Shown here: positions 1 through 8,291 of the stretch, piece by piece
Numbering within the stretch: position 1 is the first letter of the stretch
Layout of the letters: every line of letters begins with the position of its first letter
Source of the DNA: Shewanella indica
GTDB lineage: Bacteria > Pseudomonadota > Gammaproteobacteria > Enterobacterales > Shewanellaceae
Length of the DNA stretch: 37,227 nucleotides
Direction: 5' to 3'
NCBI RefSeq assembly: GCF_002836975.1
Contig: NZ_NIJK01000019.1
Coordinates: forward strand, 29,975-67,201
The notes under the pieces: generated by a model
The model's database searches: none
Told to the model about the DNA's origin: nothing
The model's input: the letters and a program-made list of their open reading frames with translations, nothing else
Made by a program: the position numbers and the translations under genes

Positions 1-274
1 CTGAACAGGGCATTGATCCGCCCCATAAATTCGGTTTCCGGCAGCCCTTTGCCATTGGCCAGTTGCGGCGTGATCCCTGTGATGAGAATCGCCTCGGGTG
101 AGGGCAGGTAATCGCTGGCTATCTGGCAGTAAAAGGTCTCGGGCTCGCCAATAATGTTCAGCTCCAGATCGGTACGTATCCCGGCAAACTGCGCCGGTCT
201 GTCTTTCGCCGGATTGGCGCCGAATGTTTCATAATCATGCCAGAATATGGAAGGCTGAGGTTGGGCTTGACTCA
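1..274 (-). CDS. sbcB: Exodeoxyribonuclease I, N-terminal part (cut by window edge)
   Basis: The ATG at 274 (minus strand) opens a frame that stays open to the window edge, giving the first 91 residues. The start IFWHDYETFGANPAKDRP is the DEDD-type exonuclease motif I region of ExoI, and GEPETFYC, LPSPEAILITGITPQ follow in the same order as in E. coli SbcB. The enzyme is a 3'-5' single-strand DNA exonuclease of the RecF/mismatch-repair pathways and acts in the cytoplasm. The protein is usually about 475 residues, so roughly four fifths lies outside the window. It is divergent from the unknown gene starting at 330, leaving about 55 bp for both promoters. Confidence 0.95.
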
Positions 275-329
275 TACTGATGACTTTTGCTCTTCAGACA
301 AAAGCTTATCTTAACATTTTTTTCCGCAA

Positions 330-1259
330 ATGGGATTTTACGCCATAACACAGTTATTTCGGTTAAAAGCCGCCCTTGGTGAATCGACGGCCTCTGAGTA
401 CAATATATGCCTGCCGGCAGGGACGACAAAGAGGTTCGGATTACCCGAAGGGATGCAGATGCATAGTCAGTTTTTCAGTTCGCCCACTATAGTCAATCTT
501 TCTATGCCGACCAGGTTGTGCCTCAGCTTACCTGATAGTGTCAGCGATTTTGTGTTGTCGGAGGCGCTGCGCTCGCCACTGCTCGAGTGGGTAATGCTTG
601 AAGGAGAAGACAAGGTTTCGCAGGGACAGTTTGTTTTGAGGCTGCAGCCATTCCTGACCCAAGAGTTGCTACCTTTGAAAGCAGTCAGGAAGGATGGAGT
701 GTCGCGCTCGGCAGGTCAGGGCTTTAGACTCTACTTTGAAGTTGGGACCAGTACTTCAAGTTGCATCGCTGCCCTGAGGCAAGGCGTGAATCTCGATTTA
801 TGGCCTGGGCAGACATTTCTCTGTTCGTTGCAAACCAGTAGATTCGAACTACTGCCTTTGGAACAAGATTTACGTTTGTCCCAGGAGCCAAGAGAGATCA
901 TTCTCGCCAAGGCAGCTTTGGCTGAACCTCAAGATTATCAGGCCAGCAGTGAAAAACTGGCGTTGCAGCTCAATGAAGTCACCCGGGCGAGGAAGCGGCT
1001 GGAATGTTACCAGCAAGCGCAGGGAACTGAGTTACCCGAAGGCCTGCTCAATGAAGTGTGGCACCTGCTTACTGGCCTGGTGCAGAAGCGCCAATGGCTG
1101 CTGCGATGTTATAATCAGTCACTTGAACGCCCAAGTTACCGCCTGAGTGCCAACCAAGATATCGCAGAAGAAAAACTCAGGCGTATGCTGGAGTGTTATG
1201 AGCTGCTGTCATCACCTGAGCTCAATGCCATGGTCAGACAGTTGACCGACGAAGAGTAA
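330..1259 (+). CDS. Hypothetical protein, 309 aa
   Basis: I do not recognise a family. The frame is long, has balanced amino-acid use, and lies between sbcB (divergent) and rlmA (same strand, 42 bp downstream), so it is probably a real gene. The first half is beta-rich looking, with hydrophobic patches around residues 56-115. The last third (about 195-309) is rich in Glu, Leu, Arg and Gln and is probably helical or coiled coil. No signal peptide, membrane segment or cofactor motif is visible. The start is uncertain: no clear ribosome site precedes ATG 330, whereas the ATG near 456 (residues M43/MHSQ) has a better purine-rich upstream stretch. The N-terminal ~40 residues may therefore not be translated. 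Confidence 0.6.
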   Translation: MGFYAITQLFRLKAALGESTASEYNICLPAGTTKRFGLPEGMQMHSQFFSSPTIVNLSMPTRLCLSLPDSVSDFVLSEALRSPLLEWVMLEGEDKVSQGQFVLRLQPFLTQELLPLKAVRKDGVSRSAGQGFRLYFEVGTSTSSCIAALRQGVNLDLWPGQTFLCSLQTSRFELLPLEQDLRLSQEPREIILAKAALAEPQDYQASSEKLALQLNEVTRARKRLECYQQAQGTELPEGLLNEVWHLLTGLVQKRQWLLRCYNQSLERPSYRLSANQDIAEEKLRRMLECYELLSSPELNAMVRQLTDEE

Positions 1260-1301
1260 AATCACTTGGGCTGCAAAGCCCGATTCTGATGGAAGTAATG
1301 C

Positions 1302-2105
1302 ATGACTTATATTTGTCCCCTGTGCCGCAGCGAGTTGCTACAGGACGGAAAACAATGGCGTTGTAGCCAAAACCACAGCTTTGATCAAGCCAAAGAAGGT
1401 TATATCAACCTGTTGCCGGTGCAGAAGAAAAACTCCCGCGATCCCGGTGACAACAAGCAGATGATGCAGGCCAGGCGTAGTTTTTTAAATGCCGGCTATT
1501 ATCAGGCTCTCAGCAGCAGGGTCAACGAATTGGCGCTGGAATATGGCAAGACACAACCCTCCATTTTGGATCTGGGTTGCGGTGAGGGCTACTACAGCCA
1601 ACGTTTGCAACAGGCTGTTGGTGGCGAGCTCTATGGTTTGGATATTTCCAGAACGGCTATTCGCTACGCCGCCAAGGCACATCCACAGATGCACTTTTGT
1701 GTAGCCAGCGCCTACGACATGCCTTTTGCCGATGCAGCCTTTGATCTTATGTTGCGTATCTATGCACCATCAAAAGTGCAGGAATTGGCACGGGTGTGTA
1801 AGCCCGGTGGCATTTTCATCTGTGTATCCCCCGGCCCAAGACATCACTTTCAGTTAAAAGAGATCATCTATAGTGAGCCAAGAGAGCATGAGCTTACCAA
1901 GGCAGCGCTACCGGGTTTTAGTTTGTTGCATGATGAGAGACTGCAGTGGCCGCTGGTTCTGCCAGCCGGACAGCTTTGCAATGACTTTCTGGAAATGACT
2001 CCCTATGCCTGGAAGCTCAACGCCGAACAGAAACAGCAGCTGCAGGCTGAGGGATTACGTTGTGAGCTGGATTTTCACATTCAAATTTACCAACGTAATA
2101 CATAA
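1302..2105 (+). CDS. rlmA: 23S rRNA (guanine-745-N1)-methyltransferase
   Basis: The 267-residue protein opens with a zinc site (C5, C8, C21, H25; CPLC then CSQNH), followed by the SAM-binding motif ILDLGCGEGYY at about 88-98, the usual RlmA order and length. It methylates N1 of G745 in helix 35 of 23S rRNA. The sequence after the zinc site (DQAKEGYINLLPVQKK) is highly typical of the RlmA family. GGAAG lies upstream of ATG 1302. It is followed by the separately promoted cold-shock gene. Confidence 0.95.
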   Translation: MTYICPLCRSELLQDGKQWRCSQNHSFDQAKEGYINLLPVQKKNSRDPGDNKQMMQARRSFLNAGYYQALSSRVNELALEYGKTQPSILDLGCGEGYYSQRLQQAVGGELYGLDISRTAIRYAAKAHPQMHFCVASAYDMPFADAAFDLMLRIYAPSKVQELARVCKPGGIFICVSPGPRHHFQLKEIIYSEPREHELTKAALPGFSLLHDERLQWPLVLPAGQLCNDFLEMTPYAWKLNAEQKQQLQAEGLRCELDFHIQIYQRNT

Positions 2106-2193
2106 GAGCTAGAACTATAAGATAGGTTTCAACTTGTTACGGCAAATACTCGAAATTTAAGTAAAAAAAACTAAGAAGGGTTAATTAAGTTTG

Positions 2194-2221
2194 TTGACTT
2201 ATCTCCAGAATGATTTATAGT
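2194..2221 (+). promoter_or_regulatory. Probable sigma-70 promoter of the cold-shock gene
   Basis: TTGACT at 2194-2199 and TATAGT at 2216-2221 are separated by 16 bp. This is a near-consensus promoter and would start a transcript near 2228, leaving an untranslated leader of about 130 nt before ATG 2359. Confidence 0.6.
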
Positions 2222-2227
2222 CTTCAT

Positions 2228-2358
2228 AGCTTGAAAGTTGGGCTTATTTTTATGTCTTCAATACGACCAGTTCGTCCTGTAAACATAAGTAATACCGGCA
2301 TTTTCAGCTCCACCGCCGTTAAGGCTTAAAAGATAGTTTTATTTACAGGATTTATATC
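2228..2358 (+). promoter_or_regulatory. Long 5' leader of the cold-shock mRNA
   Basis: About 130 nt separate the predicted promoter from the start codon. CspA-type genes are known to carry leaders of about this length that refold with temperature and control stability and translation. The length and position fit, but I have not folded the leader and see no certain cold box. A purine-rich AGGATT lies about 10 nt before the ATG. Confidence 0.4.
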
Positions 2359-2568
2359 ATGTCACAAGTAACTGGTGTAGTTAAGTGGTTCAACTCTGAC
2401 AAAGGTTTCGGTTTCATCGAGCAAGAGTCTGGTCCAGACGTGTTTGTACACTTCCGCGCCATCAACTCTGACGGCTTCAAGACTCTGGACGAAGGTCAGA
2501 AAGTATCCTTCACTGTTACTCAGGGCCAGAAAGGTCCTCAAGCTGAAAACGTTTCTGTTATCGGCTAA
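2359..2568 (+). CDS. CspA-family cold-shock protein
   Basis: The 69-residue protein is a single cold-shock domain with RNP1 (KGFGFIEQ, residues 15-22) and RNP2 (VFVHF, 28-32), the full family length. It binds single-stranded RNA and DNA, melts RNA structure and acts as an RNA chaperone or anti-terminator. It stands alone, with a strong promoter, a long leader and a strong terminator. Which csp paralogue it is (cspA, cspC, cspD numbering varies) cannot be decided here, so no symbol is given. Codon use looks highly biased, as in abundant proteins. Confidence 0.95.
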   Translation: MSQVTGVVKWFNSDKGFGFIEQESGPDVFVHFRAINSDGFKTLDEGQKVSFTVTQGQKGPQAENVSVIG

Positions 2569-2593
2569 TCGCTTTTCGGGGTAACCCGAGCGA
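2569..2593 (+). other. Stem-loop directly after the csp stop codon
   Basis: TCGCT pairs with AGCGA, and an inner CGGG/CCCG arm closes on a short loop, starting one base after the stop codon. It may protect the mRNA 3' part. No U-run follows, so it is not a terminator by itself. Confidence 0.4.
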
Positions 2594-2603
2594 TACAGTA
2601 ATA

Positions 2604-2656
2604 AACCGCGCGAGCCTACACTCCTAAGGAAGTGTAAGGAAAGCGCGGTTTTTTTA
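2604..2656 (+). terminator. Rho-independent terminator of the csp gene
   Basis: AACCGCGC (2604-2611) pairs with GCGCGGTT (2643-2650) and is followed by a T-run. A second arm, TACACT (2617-2622) with AGTGTA (2631-2636), is nested inside, so the hairpin is long and two-part. Confidence 0.9.
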
Positions 2657-2954
2657 TATCCGCAGGCAATCGCTTCAACTTTACACTTTCCTTTGTATCT
2701 TTCACTGAATTGTTAACCGCATGATTTTTGTGGGACGTCGTCGTTTTCGCTATTCTTATATTGCTGTAAGCCTTTGATACTCAGCTCTTAGGTGACTCTT
2801 GTGTCAAGATTTACGCAGAGGCAGGATCCGTTGTCGACACAGACGATAACTTGTTACTGATGGTTTTGATAAAGCCAGGCATCAGACCTGCTTTGAGTAG
2901 TTTATGGGGCATCATTACTTTAAAAAGGCGTTGGTTCACTGTGCCTGACTTCAC
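2657..2954. other. Gap of about 300 bp with no supportable gene
   Basis: Nothing recognisable lies between the csp terminator and the convergent membrane-protein gene. A plus-strand frame from 2851 continues into the antisense of that gene and has no family resemblance I can name. Confidence 0.4.
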
Positions 2955-3641
2955 TCAACTGATGACAAAAAGCATGACAGCATTGAGTGTGAGTACACTG
3001 ATTGCGAGTAAGGTGGCAAAATGGATAAGGCGTTCCGCTTGAGGGGAAACTTGGAGCAGTGTTACTGGGTAGCCAAAGAAGATAGTAAGGTAAAGCAGGC
3101 TTCTTAAAGGATATGCCATACCCGAGAGACGGTACTCACGGCCATTCTTCAGCTTAACTGTCACAGCGTGAGCTCGTTTTCGCTCAATCTGATGATTGTT
3201 ATGATAGCCTACCCAGTGGAACACCATACTCGCGATATCTTCTTTGGCAACAGCGGTCGTTGCTCCTGTGAGATATTGAGGCAGAAAAATATGGGTTTGG
3301 TTTATCCTTATCTGTCGCTCGTCTTTGGCACTGCTTTTCACGCCTAACTGAGTCAGTATCCGGCCTTTACGTACCTGGATATATATCAAAAACCAGATGA
3401 CGCTGCAGGCAGGAAGCAGCAACTGAACCTTTCCTATAAACGGCGCCACCAGAGTGGCTAGCGCAATAACGGGAACTAGGCTCAAAAGCAGCGGCAGCTC
3501 TTTTCTCCAGGGCAGGCTGAAAAAGCTTAAAGAGATGGGTAAAGTGATTTCGCTCCCTAAATCCAGATTAGCGTATTTGCCGGTAAAGGTGCTATCGAAC
3601 CATTTGCAATCATTCAGTTTGAATGGTGTCATCTGACTCAT
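2955..3641 (-). CDS. Hypothetical inner-membrane protein, 228 aa
   Basis: No family recognised. Hydrophobic stretches at about residues 49-70, 73-90, 183-200 and 206-227 suggest four membrane segments as two hairpins. They are separated by a polar domain of about 90 residues (91-180) rich in Lys, Arg and Gln that would face the cytoplasm by the positive-inside rule. AAAGGA lies just upstream of ATG 3641 with short spacing. The next in-frame ATG (residue 4) is the alternative start. It is downstream of, and on the same strand as, the SnoaL-like gene, but a hairpin separates them, so it is probably transcribed on its own. Confidence 0.75.
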   Translation of the reverse strand: MSQMTPFKLNDCKWFDSTFTGKYANLDLGSEITLPISLSFFSLPWRKELPLLLSLVPVIALATLVAPFIGKVQLLLPACSVIWFLIYIQVRKGRILTQLGVKSSAKDERQIRINQTHIFLPQYLTGATTAVAKEDIASMVFHWVGYHNNHQIERKRAHAVTVKLKNGREYRLSGMAYPLRSLLYLTIFFGYPVTLLQVSPQAERLIHFATLLAISVLTLNAVMLFVIS

Positions 3642-3715
3642 AATTCCTTTTACTTGTCGTGAACTTCAGCAAGATAAGTGAATAAAGTAACCCGTCATTG
3701 TTATTGCAGCAAAAA

Positions 3716-3743
3716 CGATAGCGCCCTTCTATTTGCAGGGCGC
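3716..3743 (-). terminator. Probable terminator of the SnoaL-like gene
   Basis: On the minus strand GCGCCCT and AGGGCGC (3721-3727 and 3737-3743) form a 7-bp stem, followed after five bases by a run of five T. Confidence 0.55.
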
Positions 3744-3761
3744 ACTCTCAAGTACCGCTAA

Positions 3762-4373
3762 TTACTTGGCATGAACGATTTCAATTTCAACACTGGATGG
3801 GAGATCGCTGGCAGGGGGGGCAGGGGCAAATTGCTCGCCATAATACAGGTTAGGTTGGGGTTTGGCGTTGAAATAATGCTCCGGCTCGGCGCGGTTGCTG
3901 GTATCAACATCCACTAACCAGTTACCTTTTTTATCTTTGTGGCTGACGATAACGATTTTACCGGCAAACTCGCTCATGGGTTCTTCTGTGTCTTTCGGCG
4001 GGTGAAAACGCACCAGATAATAGCCTATGTCGGTGGCGCTCTTGCCGTGTGCCTGACGCTGAACGACCCGAAAATCCACATCTATTCTGGCTTGTTTATG
4101 GCGGATGCGGTCAAAGAACTTTTGATACAGTTTGAGTACGTTTTCACGTCCCTGAACTATGGCAAGGCTTTGCTGTTCAGGAATATAAGTGGCATCCTCT
4201 GCGTATATGTTTTCCAAAGGGGCGGAGTTAAGTTCATTAAATGCCCGGTTGAACATGACATAGACACGATTAAGGGCTGCTTGGTCTTTATCCTGCAATT
4301 CGGTAGCCTTGAGGGGCTGAAGCACAGAAATCAGGCAAACGAGCAATAAGGTTAAGAATTTCATTAAAATCAT
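3762..4373 (-). CDS. Exported SnoaL/NTF2-like (DUF4440-type) protein
   Basis: The protein begins with a signal peptide (MKFLTLLLVCLISVLQPLKA), with likely cleavage before TELQDKD. The mature part follows the SnoaL/NTF2-like pattern: an initial helix, then ENIYAEDATYIPEQ, QGRENVLKLYQKFFDRI, and later strands including KIVIVSHKDKKGNWLVDVDTSN. Such domains bind small ligands or act as cone-shaped scaffolds. The substrate cannot be inferred. The start may be ATG 4373 or, better for the signal peptide, ATG 4364 three codons later. Neither has a clear ribosome site. It is divergent from smrA. Confidence 0.75.
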   Translation of the reverse strand: MILMKFLTLLLVCLISVLQPLKATELQDKDQAALNRVYVMFNRAFNELNSAPLENIYAEDATYIPEQQSLAIVQGRENVLKLYQKFFDRIRHKQARIDVDFRVVQRQAHGKSATDIGYYLVRFHPPKDTEEPMSEFAGKIVIVSHKDKKGNWLVDVDTSNRAEPEHYFNAKPQPNLYYGEQFAPAPPASDLPSSVEIEIVHAK

Positions 4374-4479
4374 CTAAGCAGGCTCATCTGACCTCACTAT
4401 AATAGAAGCCCTTTGGTAACAGAAGATTGATTTCTTTACAAAGTGTGTAAACCTCGTCATAAGTTGGAGGAGTCGCATC

Positions 4480-5070
4480 ATGAAAGCAGATGATCTGACA
4501 CTTTTTATGCAAGAAATGGCCGATGTGGTGCCGCTCAAACAGCAACAGCAGGCCCTGACCAGAGCGAAACCTCTTTCCAGCGAGTCAAAACAGGCACGCA
4601 AAGCCGCCGCCGAGGCCCATGAGTATCTGCAGCGCCTGACCTTGGATTTAGCACTGATCCCCAGAGTGAAACCCGATGATATGCTCAGCTACAAGCAGCA
4701 GGGGATCCAGGAGGCGGTATTCAAGAATTTACGTCTCGGTAAATACAAGATAGCCGCCGAGCTGGATGTTCACGCCATGTCGGTGCGCCAAGCCAGAGAT
4801 TATTTGCTCGGTTTCATTCAATCTCAGGTGGTTTTAGGCCATCGCTGCGTGCTGGTGATCCACGGCAAAGGACAGAATCGCAAGCCGTTTCCTGGGCTTA
4901 TTAAATCTTGCGTCAACTTCTGGTTGTCGCAGATGGATGAAGTGCAGGCCTTTCACAGCGCCCAGCGCGAACATGGCGGCTATGGCGCCCTCTATGTGAT
5001 GTTGCCTAAATCAGATGCCAAACGGATTGAATCCCGCGAGACCAACCATAAAGGAGCGGGCTTTCGCTGA
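4480..5070 (+). CDS. smrA: Smr-domain DNA endonuclease SmrA-like
   Basis: The 196-residue protein has a helical, Gln/Lys-rich N-terminal extension and a C-terminal Smr domain. The domain carries LDVHAMSVRQARDYL (about 95-109) and the VIHGKGQN motif (about 126-133), typical of Smr proteins. E. coli SmrA (YdaL) has the same length and domain placement and is reported to nick DNA. The ribosome site GGAGGAG precedes ATG 4480 at good spacing. It stands alone, about 110 bp before psrA. SmrB is the alternative assignment but usually differs in its N-terminus. Confidence 0.8.
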   Translation: MKADDLTLFMQEMADVVPLKQQQQALTRAKPLSSESKQARKAAAEAHEYLQRLTLDLALIPRVKPDDMLSYKQQGIQEAVFKNLRLGKYKIAAELDVHAMSVRQARDYLLGFIQSQVVLGHRCVLVIHGKGQNRKPFPGLIKSCVNFWLSQMDEVQAFHSAQREHGGYGALYVMLPKSDAKRIESRETNHKGAGFR

Positions 5071-5119
5071 GCTGTTTGGGACGGCAGATTATCTGCCTTG
5101 ACCGTAGCCGAGATTTCGT

Positions 5120-5152
5120 TTGACATAAGTGTAACCAGTGTTTAATTTAAAC
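5120..5152 (+). promoter_or_regulatory. psrA promoter with overlapping palindrome (candidate PsrA operator)
   Basis: TTGACA (5120-5125) and TAATTT (5143-5148) are 17 bp apart, a good sigma-70 promoter. The palindrome GTTTAATTTAAAC (5140-5152) covers the -10 element, and a similar AGTGTTTTAAATTAAC follows at 5155-5170. PsrA operators are AT-rich GTTTNN...-type palindromes, so self-repression is likely. The assignment to PsrA is inference. Confidence 0.55.
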
Positions 5153-5181
5153 GAGTGTTTTAAATTAACTAAGGTCACGGA

Positions 5182-5829
5182 ATGGCAAGTCGATCTGATA
5201 CCAAGACAAGAATTCTCGATGCTGCGGAGAAGCTGTTTGCCGAGCGGGGGTTTTCGGAAACCTCCCTCAGGCTTATCACCAGCAAAGCAGAAGTGAATCT
5301 TGCATCTGTAAACTACCATTTTGGTTCCAAAAAAGAGCTTATTCGGGCGGTTTTGGCACGTTATCTGGACGTGTTTATGCCATCGGCGTCAAACGCCATC
5401 AATGAGCTTATCAGCCAGGATAAACAGGCTTCTTTGGATGCCATTTTCTCCTCTCTGGTGGGGCCGCTGCTTGAACTTAACAAAGTTCGCAACGAAGGAA
5501 CCAGTATCTTCCTGCAACTGCTTGGCCGTGGCTACATCGAAAGCCAGGGGCACTTGCGCTGGTTTATTACCACCCACTATGGCAAGCATCTGGATCAGTT
5601 TGTTCAGGCGGTCTCCGGCAGTGCACCGCACATTCCACCGGCAGAGATGTTCTGGCGCTTGCACTTTACCCTGGGAACTATAGTTTTCACCATGGCCTCG
5701 GCCGATGCGCTCAATGAAATCGCCGAAGCCGACTTCGGTGAACATAATGATATTGAGGCAGTGATCCGCAAGGTGATCCCTTACATGGCCGCCGGTGTGG
5801 CTGTGCCGCTGGTTTCTCAAGCAGAATAA
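5182..5829 (+). CDS. psrA: TetR-family fatty-acid regulator PsrA
   Basis: The 215-residue protein has an N-terminal TetR helix-turn-helix (about residues 8-56: RILDAAEKLFAERGF ... VNYHFGSKKELI) and an all-helical ligand domain. In Shewanella and Pseudomonas, PsrA senses long-chain acyl ligands and represses beta-oxidation genes. The neighbour 10 bp downstream is fadE, exactly the expected partner, so the two form an operon. A palindrome over the promoter suggests autoregulation. The start ATG 5182 is preceded by AAGG at suitable spacing. Confidence 0.9.
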   Translation: MASRSDTKTRILDAAEKLFAERGFSETSLRLITSKAEVNLASVNYHFGSKKELIRAVLARYLDVFMPSASNAINELISQDKQASLDAIFSSLVGPLLELNKVRNEGTSIFLQLLGRGYIESQGHLRWFITTHYGKHLDQFVQAVSGSAPHIPPAEMFWRLHFTLGTIVFTMASADALNEIAEADFGEHNDIEAVIRKVIPYMAAGVAVPLVSQAE

Positions 5830-5839
5830 AGGTCTGGTT

Positions 5840-8116
5840 ATGAGTATTATCCTCTTAATAATAGTTGCCCTGATAGCACTGTTCTTTGTGCGCAATATAC
5901 GCTTGCAGTTTGTGACCCGGCCGATATTGGCCTTCTTTCGCAAGGTGTTACCACCACTTTCGGATACAGAGCGTGAAGCGATGGAGGCCGGTGATGTCTG
6001 GTGGGAAGCCGAGCTGTTTCGTGGTAAACCCAACTGGGAAAGTCTGCACGCCTATGGTAAACCGGCGCTGAGCGCCGATGAGAAAGACTTTATCGACCAT
6101 CAGGTGATGACGGCGCTAAAAATGATCGATGACTATGACATAGTCAACAACCGCAAGGACTTACCGCCTGAGCTGTGGGAGTACTTCAAGAAAGAAGGCT
6201 TCTTCGCGCTGATCATCCCGAAAAAATACGGTGGCCGTGAGTTTTCAGCCTATGCCAACTCCACCATAGTCAGTAAGTTGGCGAGCCGCAGTGTCAGCGC
6301 CGCCGTGACTGTGATGGTGCCCAACTCACTCGGTCCGGGTGAGTTGCTGACTCATTATGGTACCAAGGAGCAGAAAGAGCATTGGTTGCCGGCTTTAGCC
6401 AAAGGGGAAGAGATCCCTTGTTTTGCCCTGACCGGCCCCGAAGCCGGCTCAGATGCCGGTGCTATTCCCGATGAAGGGATAGTCTGCCGCGGTGAGTTCC
6501 AGGGCGAGGAAACTCTGGGGCTTAAGCTTAGCTGGAACAAGCGTTACATCACTCTGGCACCTGTGGCTACAGTGCTGGGACTGGCATTTCAGATGCGCGA
6601 CCCAGACGGGCTGTTGGGGGACAAGGTGAACTTGGGGATTACCTGCGCCCTGATCCCAACCGATCATCCCGGCGTGAAAATTGGTCGCCGTCACAATCCG
6701 CTTAATATGGCCTTTATGAATGGTACCACTCAAGGGGACGAGGTGTTTATTCCGCTGGATTGGATCATAGGTGGCCCGCAATACGCAGGTCGTGGCTGGC
6801 GTATGCTGGTGGAGTGCCTCTCTGCAGGACGTGGTATTTCACTGCCGGCGCTGGCGACGGCGTCCGGGCATATGGCGACCAAGACGACAACCGCTTACAG
6901 CTACGTGCGTAAACAGTTCGGCATGGCCATAGGTCAGTTTGAAGGGGTTCAGGAAGCGTTGGCAAGGATCATTGCCAACACCTATCAGCTGGAAGCGGCC
7001 CGTCGTCTGACAACCACAGGCATAGATCTCAAGGTTAAACCATCTGTGGTTACCGCGATTGCCAAATATCACATGACAGAGCTTGGCCGTCAGGTGATGA
7101 ACGATGCCATGGATATTCAGTCCGGCAAGGGTATTCAGATGGGGCCAAAAAACTATCTTGCTCATGGTTATATGGCCAACCCCATCTCCATCACAGTGGA
7201 AGGGGCCAACATCCTGACCCGTAGTTTGATGATCTTCGGTCAGGGCGCGACCCGCTGTCATCCTTATGTGCTGGCCGAGATGGAAGCTGCCGGCATGGAA
7301 GACAACAGTGAAGCGCTGGAGCGTTTCGACTCTTTGTTAATGGGCCACATAGGTTATGCGCTGCGTAACGCCTTTGGCTCTTTGGGCAACGCCCTCAGCC
7401 GTAGCTATTTTGAGCGCTCACCCGTGAGTGGCGATACCCGCGACTATTACAAGCAGATGGCCCGTCTGTCCAAGGCGCTGGCGCTGGTGACCGACTTGTC
7501 GATGCTTATTTTGGGCGGCGATCTCAAGCGCAAGGAGATGATTTCGGCCAGACTCGGTGATGTGCTCAGTCAACTGTATCTGGGCTCGGCCACATTGAAA
7601 CTGTTTGAAGACAATGGCCGCCAGTTTGACGATCTACCGATAGTCAAACATGTGATGGATACCCGATTGCAACTGGCTGCCAAGGCGCTTGAGCAGGCGA
7701 TAGCCAACTTCCCCAATCGTCCGGTTGCCTGGGTCATGCGTGTGCTGGTATTCCCGCTGGGGAATCACTTCAACGGCCCGAAAGACAGCCAGTCCATTGA
7801 ACTGGTCAAGAGCATGCTTAAACCGGGTCCGGCCCGCGACAGGCTGACCTTCCTCTGTCCTGAATTTGACGGCGACACCAGTGGTATTGCCGAGGTGGAA
7901 GCGGCATTCAAGGCTCAATATCAGTGCCGTGAACTGCACAGCAAACTGAGAAAGGCGCAAAAGGATGGCCGTTTGCCTGCCAAACTGGCACCTTTATCTC
8001 TGTATCAGGCGGCATTGGATGCTGAGGTTATCAGTAAAGCCGAGTATGAGCAGTTGCTTGAGGCCGATAAGCTGCGCTTGGCGGCAATCAATGTCGATGA
8101 TTTTGAAACTCTTTAA
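5840..8116 (+). CDS. fadE: Acyl-CoA dehydrogenase FadE
   Basis: The 758-residue protein has an N-terminal membrane anchor (MSIILLIIVALIALFFV) and then a long acyl-CoA dehydrogenase. ALTGPEAGSDAGA is the FAD-binding signature and TVEGANILTR contains E454, the position of the family's catalytic glutamate. A C-terminal extension typical of FadE follows. It catalyses the first step of beta-oxidation, acyl-CoA to trans-2-enoyl-CoA, at the inner membrane. I chose ATG 5840 because it lies 10 bp after the psrA stop and opens with the hydrophobic anchor. An upstream in-frame start would run back into psrA. It ends at a hairpin terminator shared with pykA. Confidence 0.95.
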   Translation: MSIILLIIVALIALFFVRNIRLQFVTRPILAFFRKVLPPLSDTEREAMEAGDVWWEAELFRGKPNWESLHAYGKPALSADEKDFIDHQVMTALKMIDDYDIVNNRKDLPPELWEYFKKEGFFALIIPKKYGGREFSAYANSTIVSKLASRSVSAAVTVMVPNSLGPGELLTHYGTKEQKEHWLPALAKGEEIPCFALTGPEAGSDAGAIPDEGIVCRGEFQGEETLGLKLSWNKRYITLAPVATVLGLAFQMRDPDGLLGDKVNLGITCALIPTDHPGVKIGRRHNPLNMAFMNGTTQGDEVFIPLDWIIGGPQYAGRGWRMLVECLSAGRGISLPALATASGHMATKTTTAYSYVRKQFGMAIGQFEGVQEALARIIANTYQLEAARRLTTTGIDLKVKPSVVTAIAKYHMTELGRQVMNDAMDIQSGKGIQMGPKNYLAHGYMANPISITVEGANILTRSLMIFGQGATRCHPYVLAEMEAAGMEDNSEALERFDSLLMGHIGYALRNAFGSLGNALSRSYFERSPVSGDTRDYYKQMARLSKALALVTDLSMLILGGDLKRKEMISARLGDVLSQLYLGSATLKLFEDNGRQFDDLPIVKHVMDTRLQLAAKALEQAIANFPNRPVAWVMRVLVFPLGNHFNGPKDSQSIELVKSMLKPGPARDRLTFLCPEFDGDTSGIAEVEAAFKAQYQCRELHSKLRKAQKDGRLPAKLAPLSLYQAALDAEVISKAEYEQLLEADKLRLAAINVDDFETL

Positions 8117-8229
8117 TTGAGATTGATTGGTATGTGAATTTCAGTTTGGTAAGCCTGTCCCGGGTAGGCTTAGCTCTGATGTAAACAAAATCACCAAGCC
8201 TGAAACAGCAACGAAAGCAGCAGAAATTA

Positions 8230-8258
8230 AAAAGGTACGCCTCGGCGTACCTTTTCTG
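8230..8258. terminator. Bidirectional terminator between fadE and pykA
   Basis: AAAAGGTACGCC (8230-8241) pairs perfectly with GGCGTACCTTTT (8244-8255) around a 2-base loop. T-runs on both strands let it serve the convergent fadE and pykA genes. Confidence 0.9.
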
Positions 8259-8291
8259 TTTTGTTATCAGCTTAGCGTCATTGGCAAGCCA

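Noticed and set aside
2851..3042. 63-codon plus-strand frame
   Set aside because: Overlaps the end of a better minus-strand gene, and no ribosome site or known family is seen.
8150..8172. 7-bp inverted repeat after fadE
   Set aside because: Weak stem with no T-run; the strong bidirectional terminator at 8230 explains termination.
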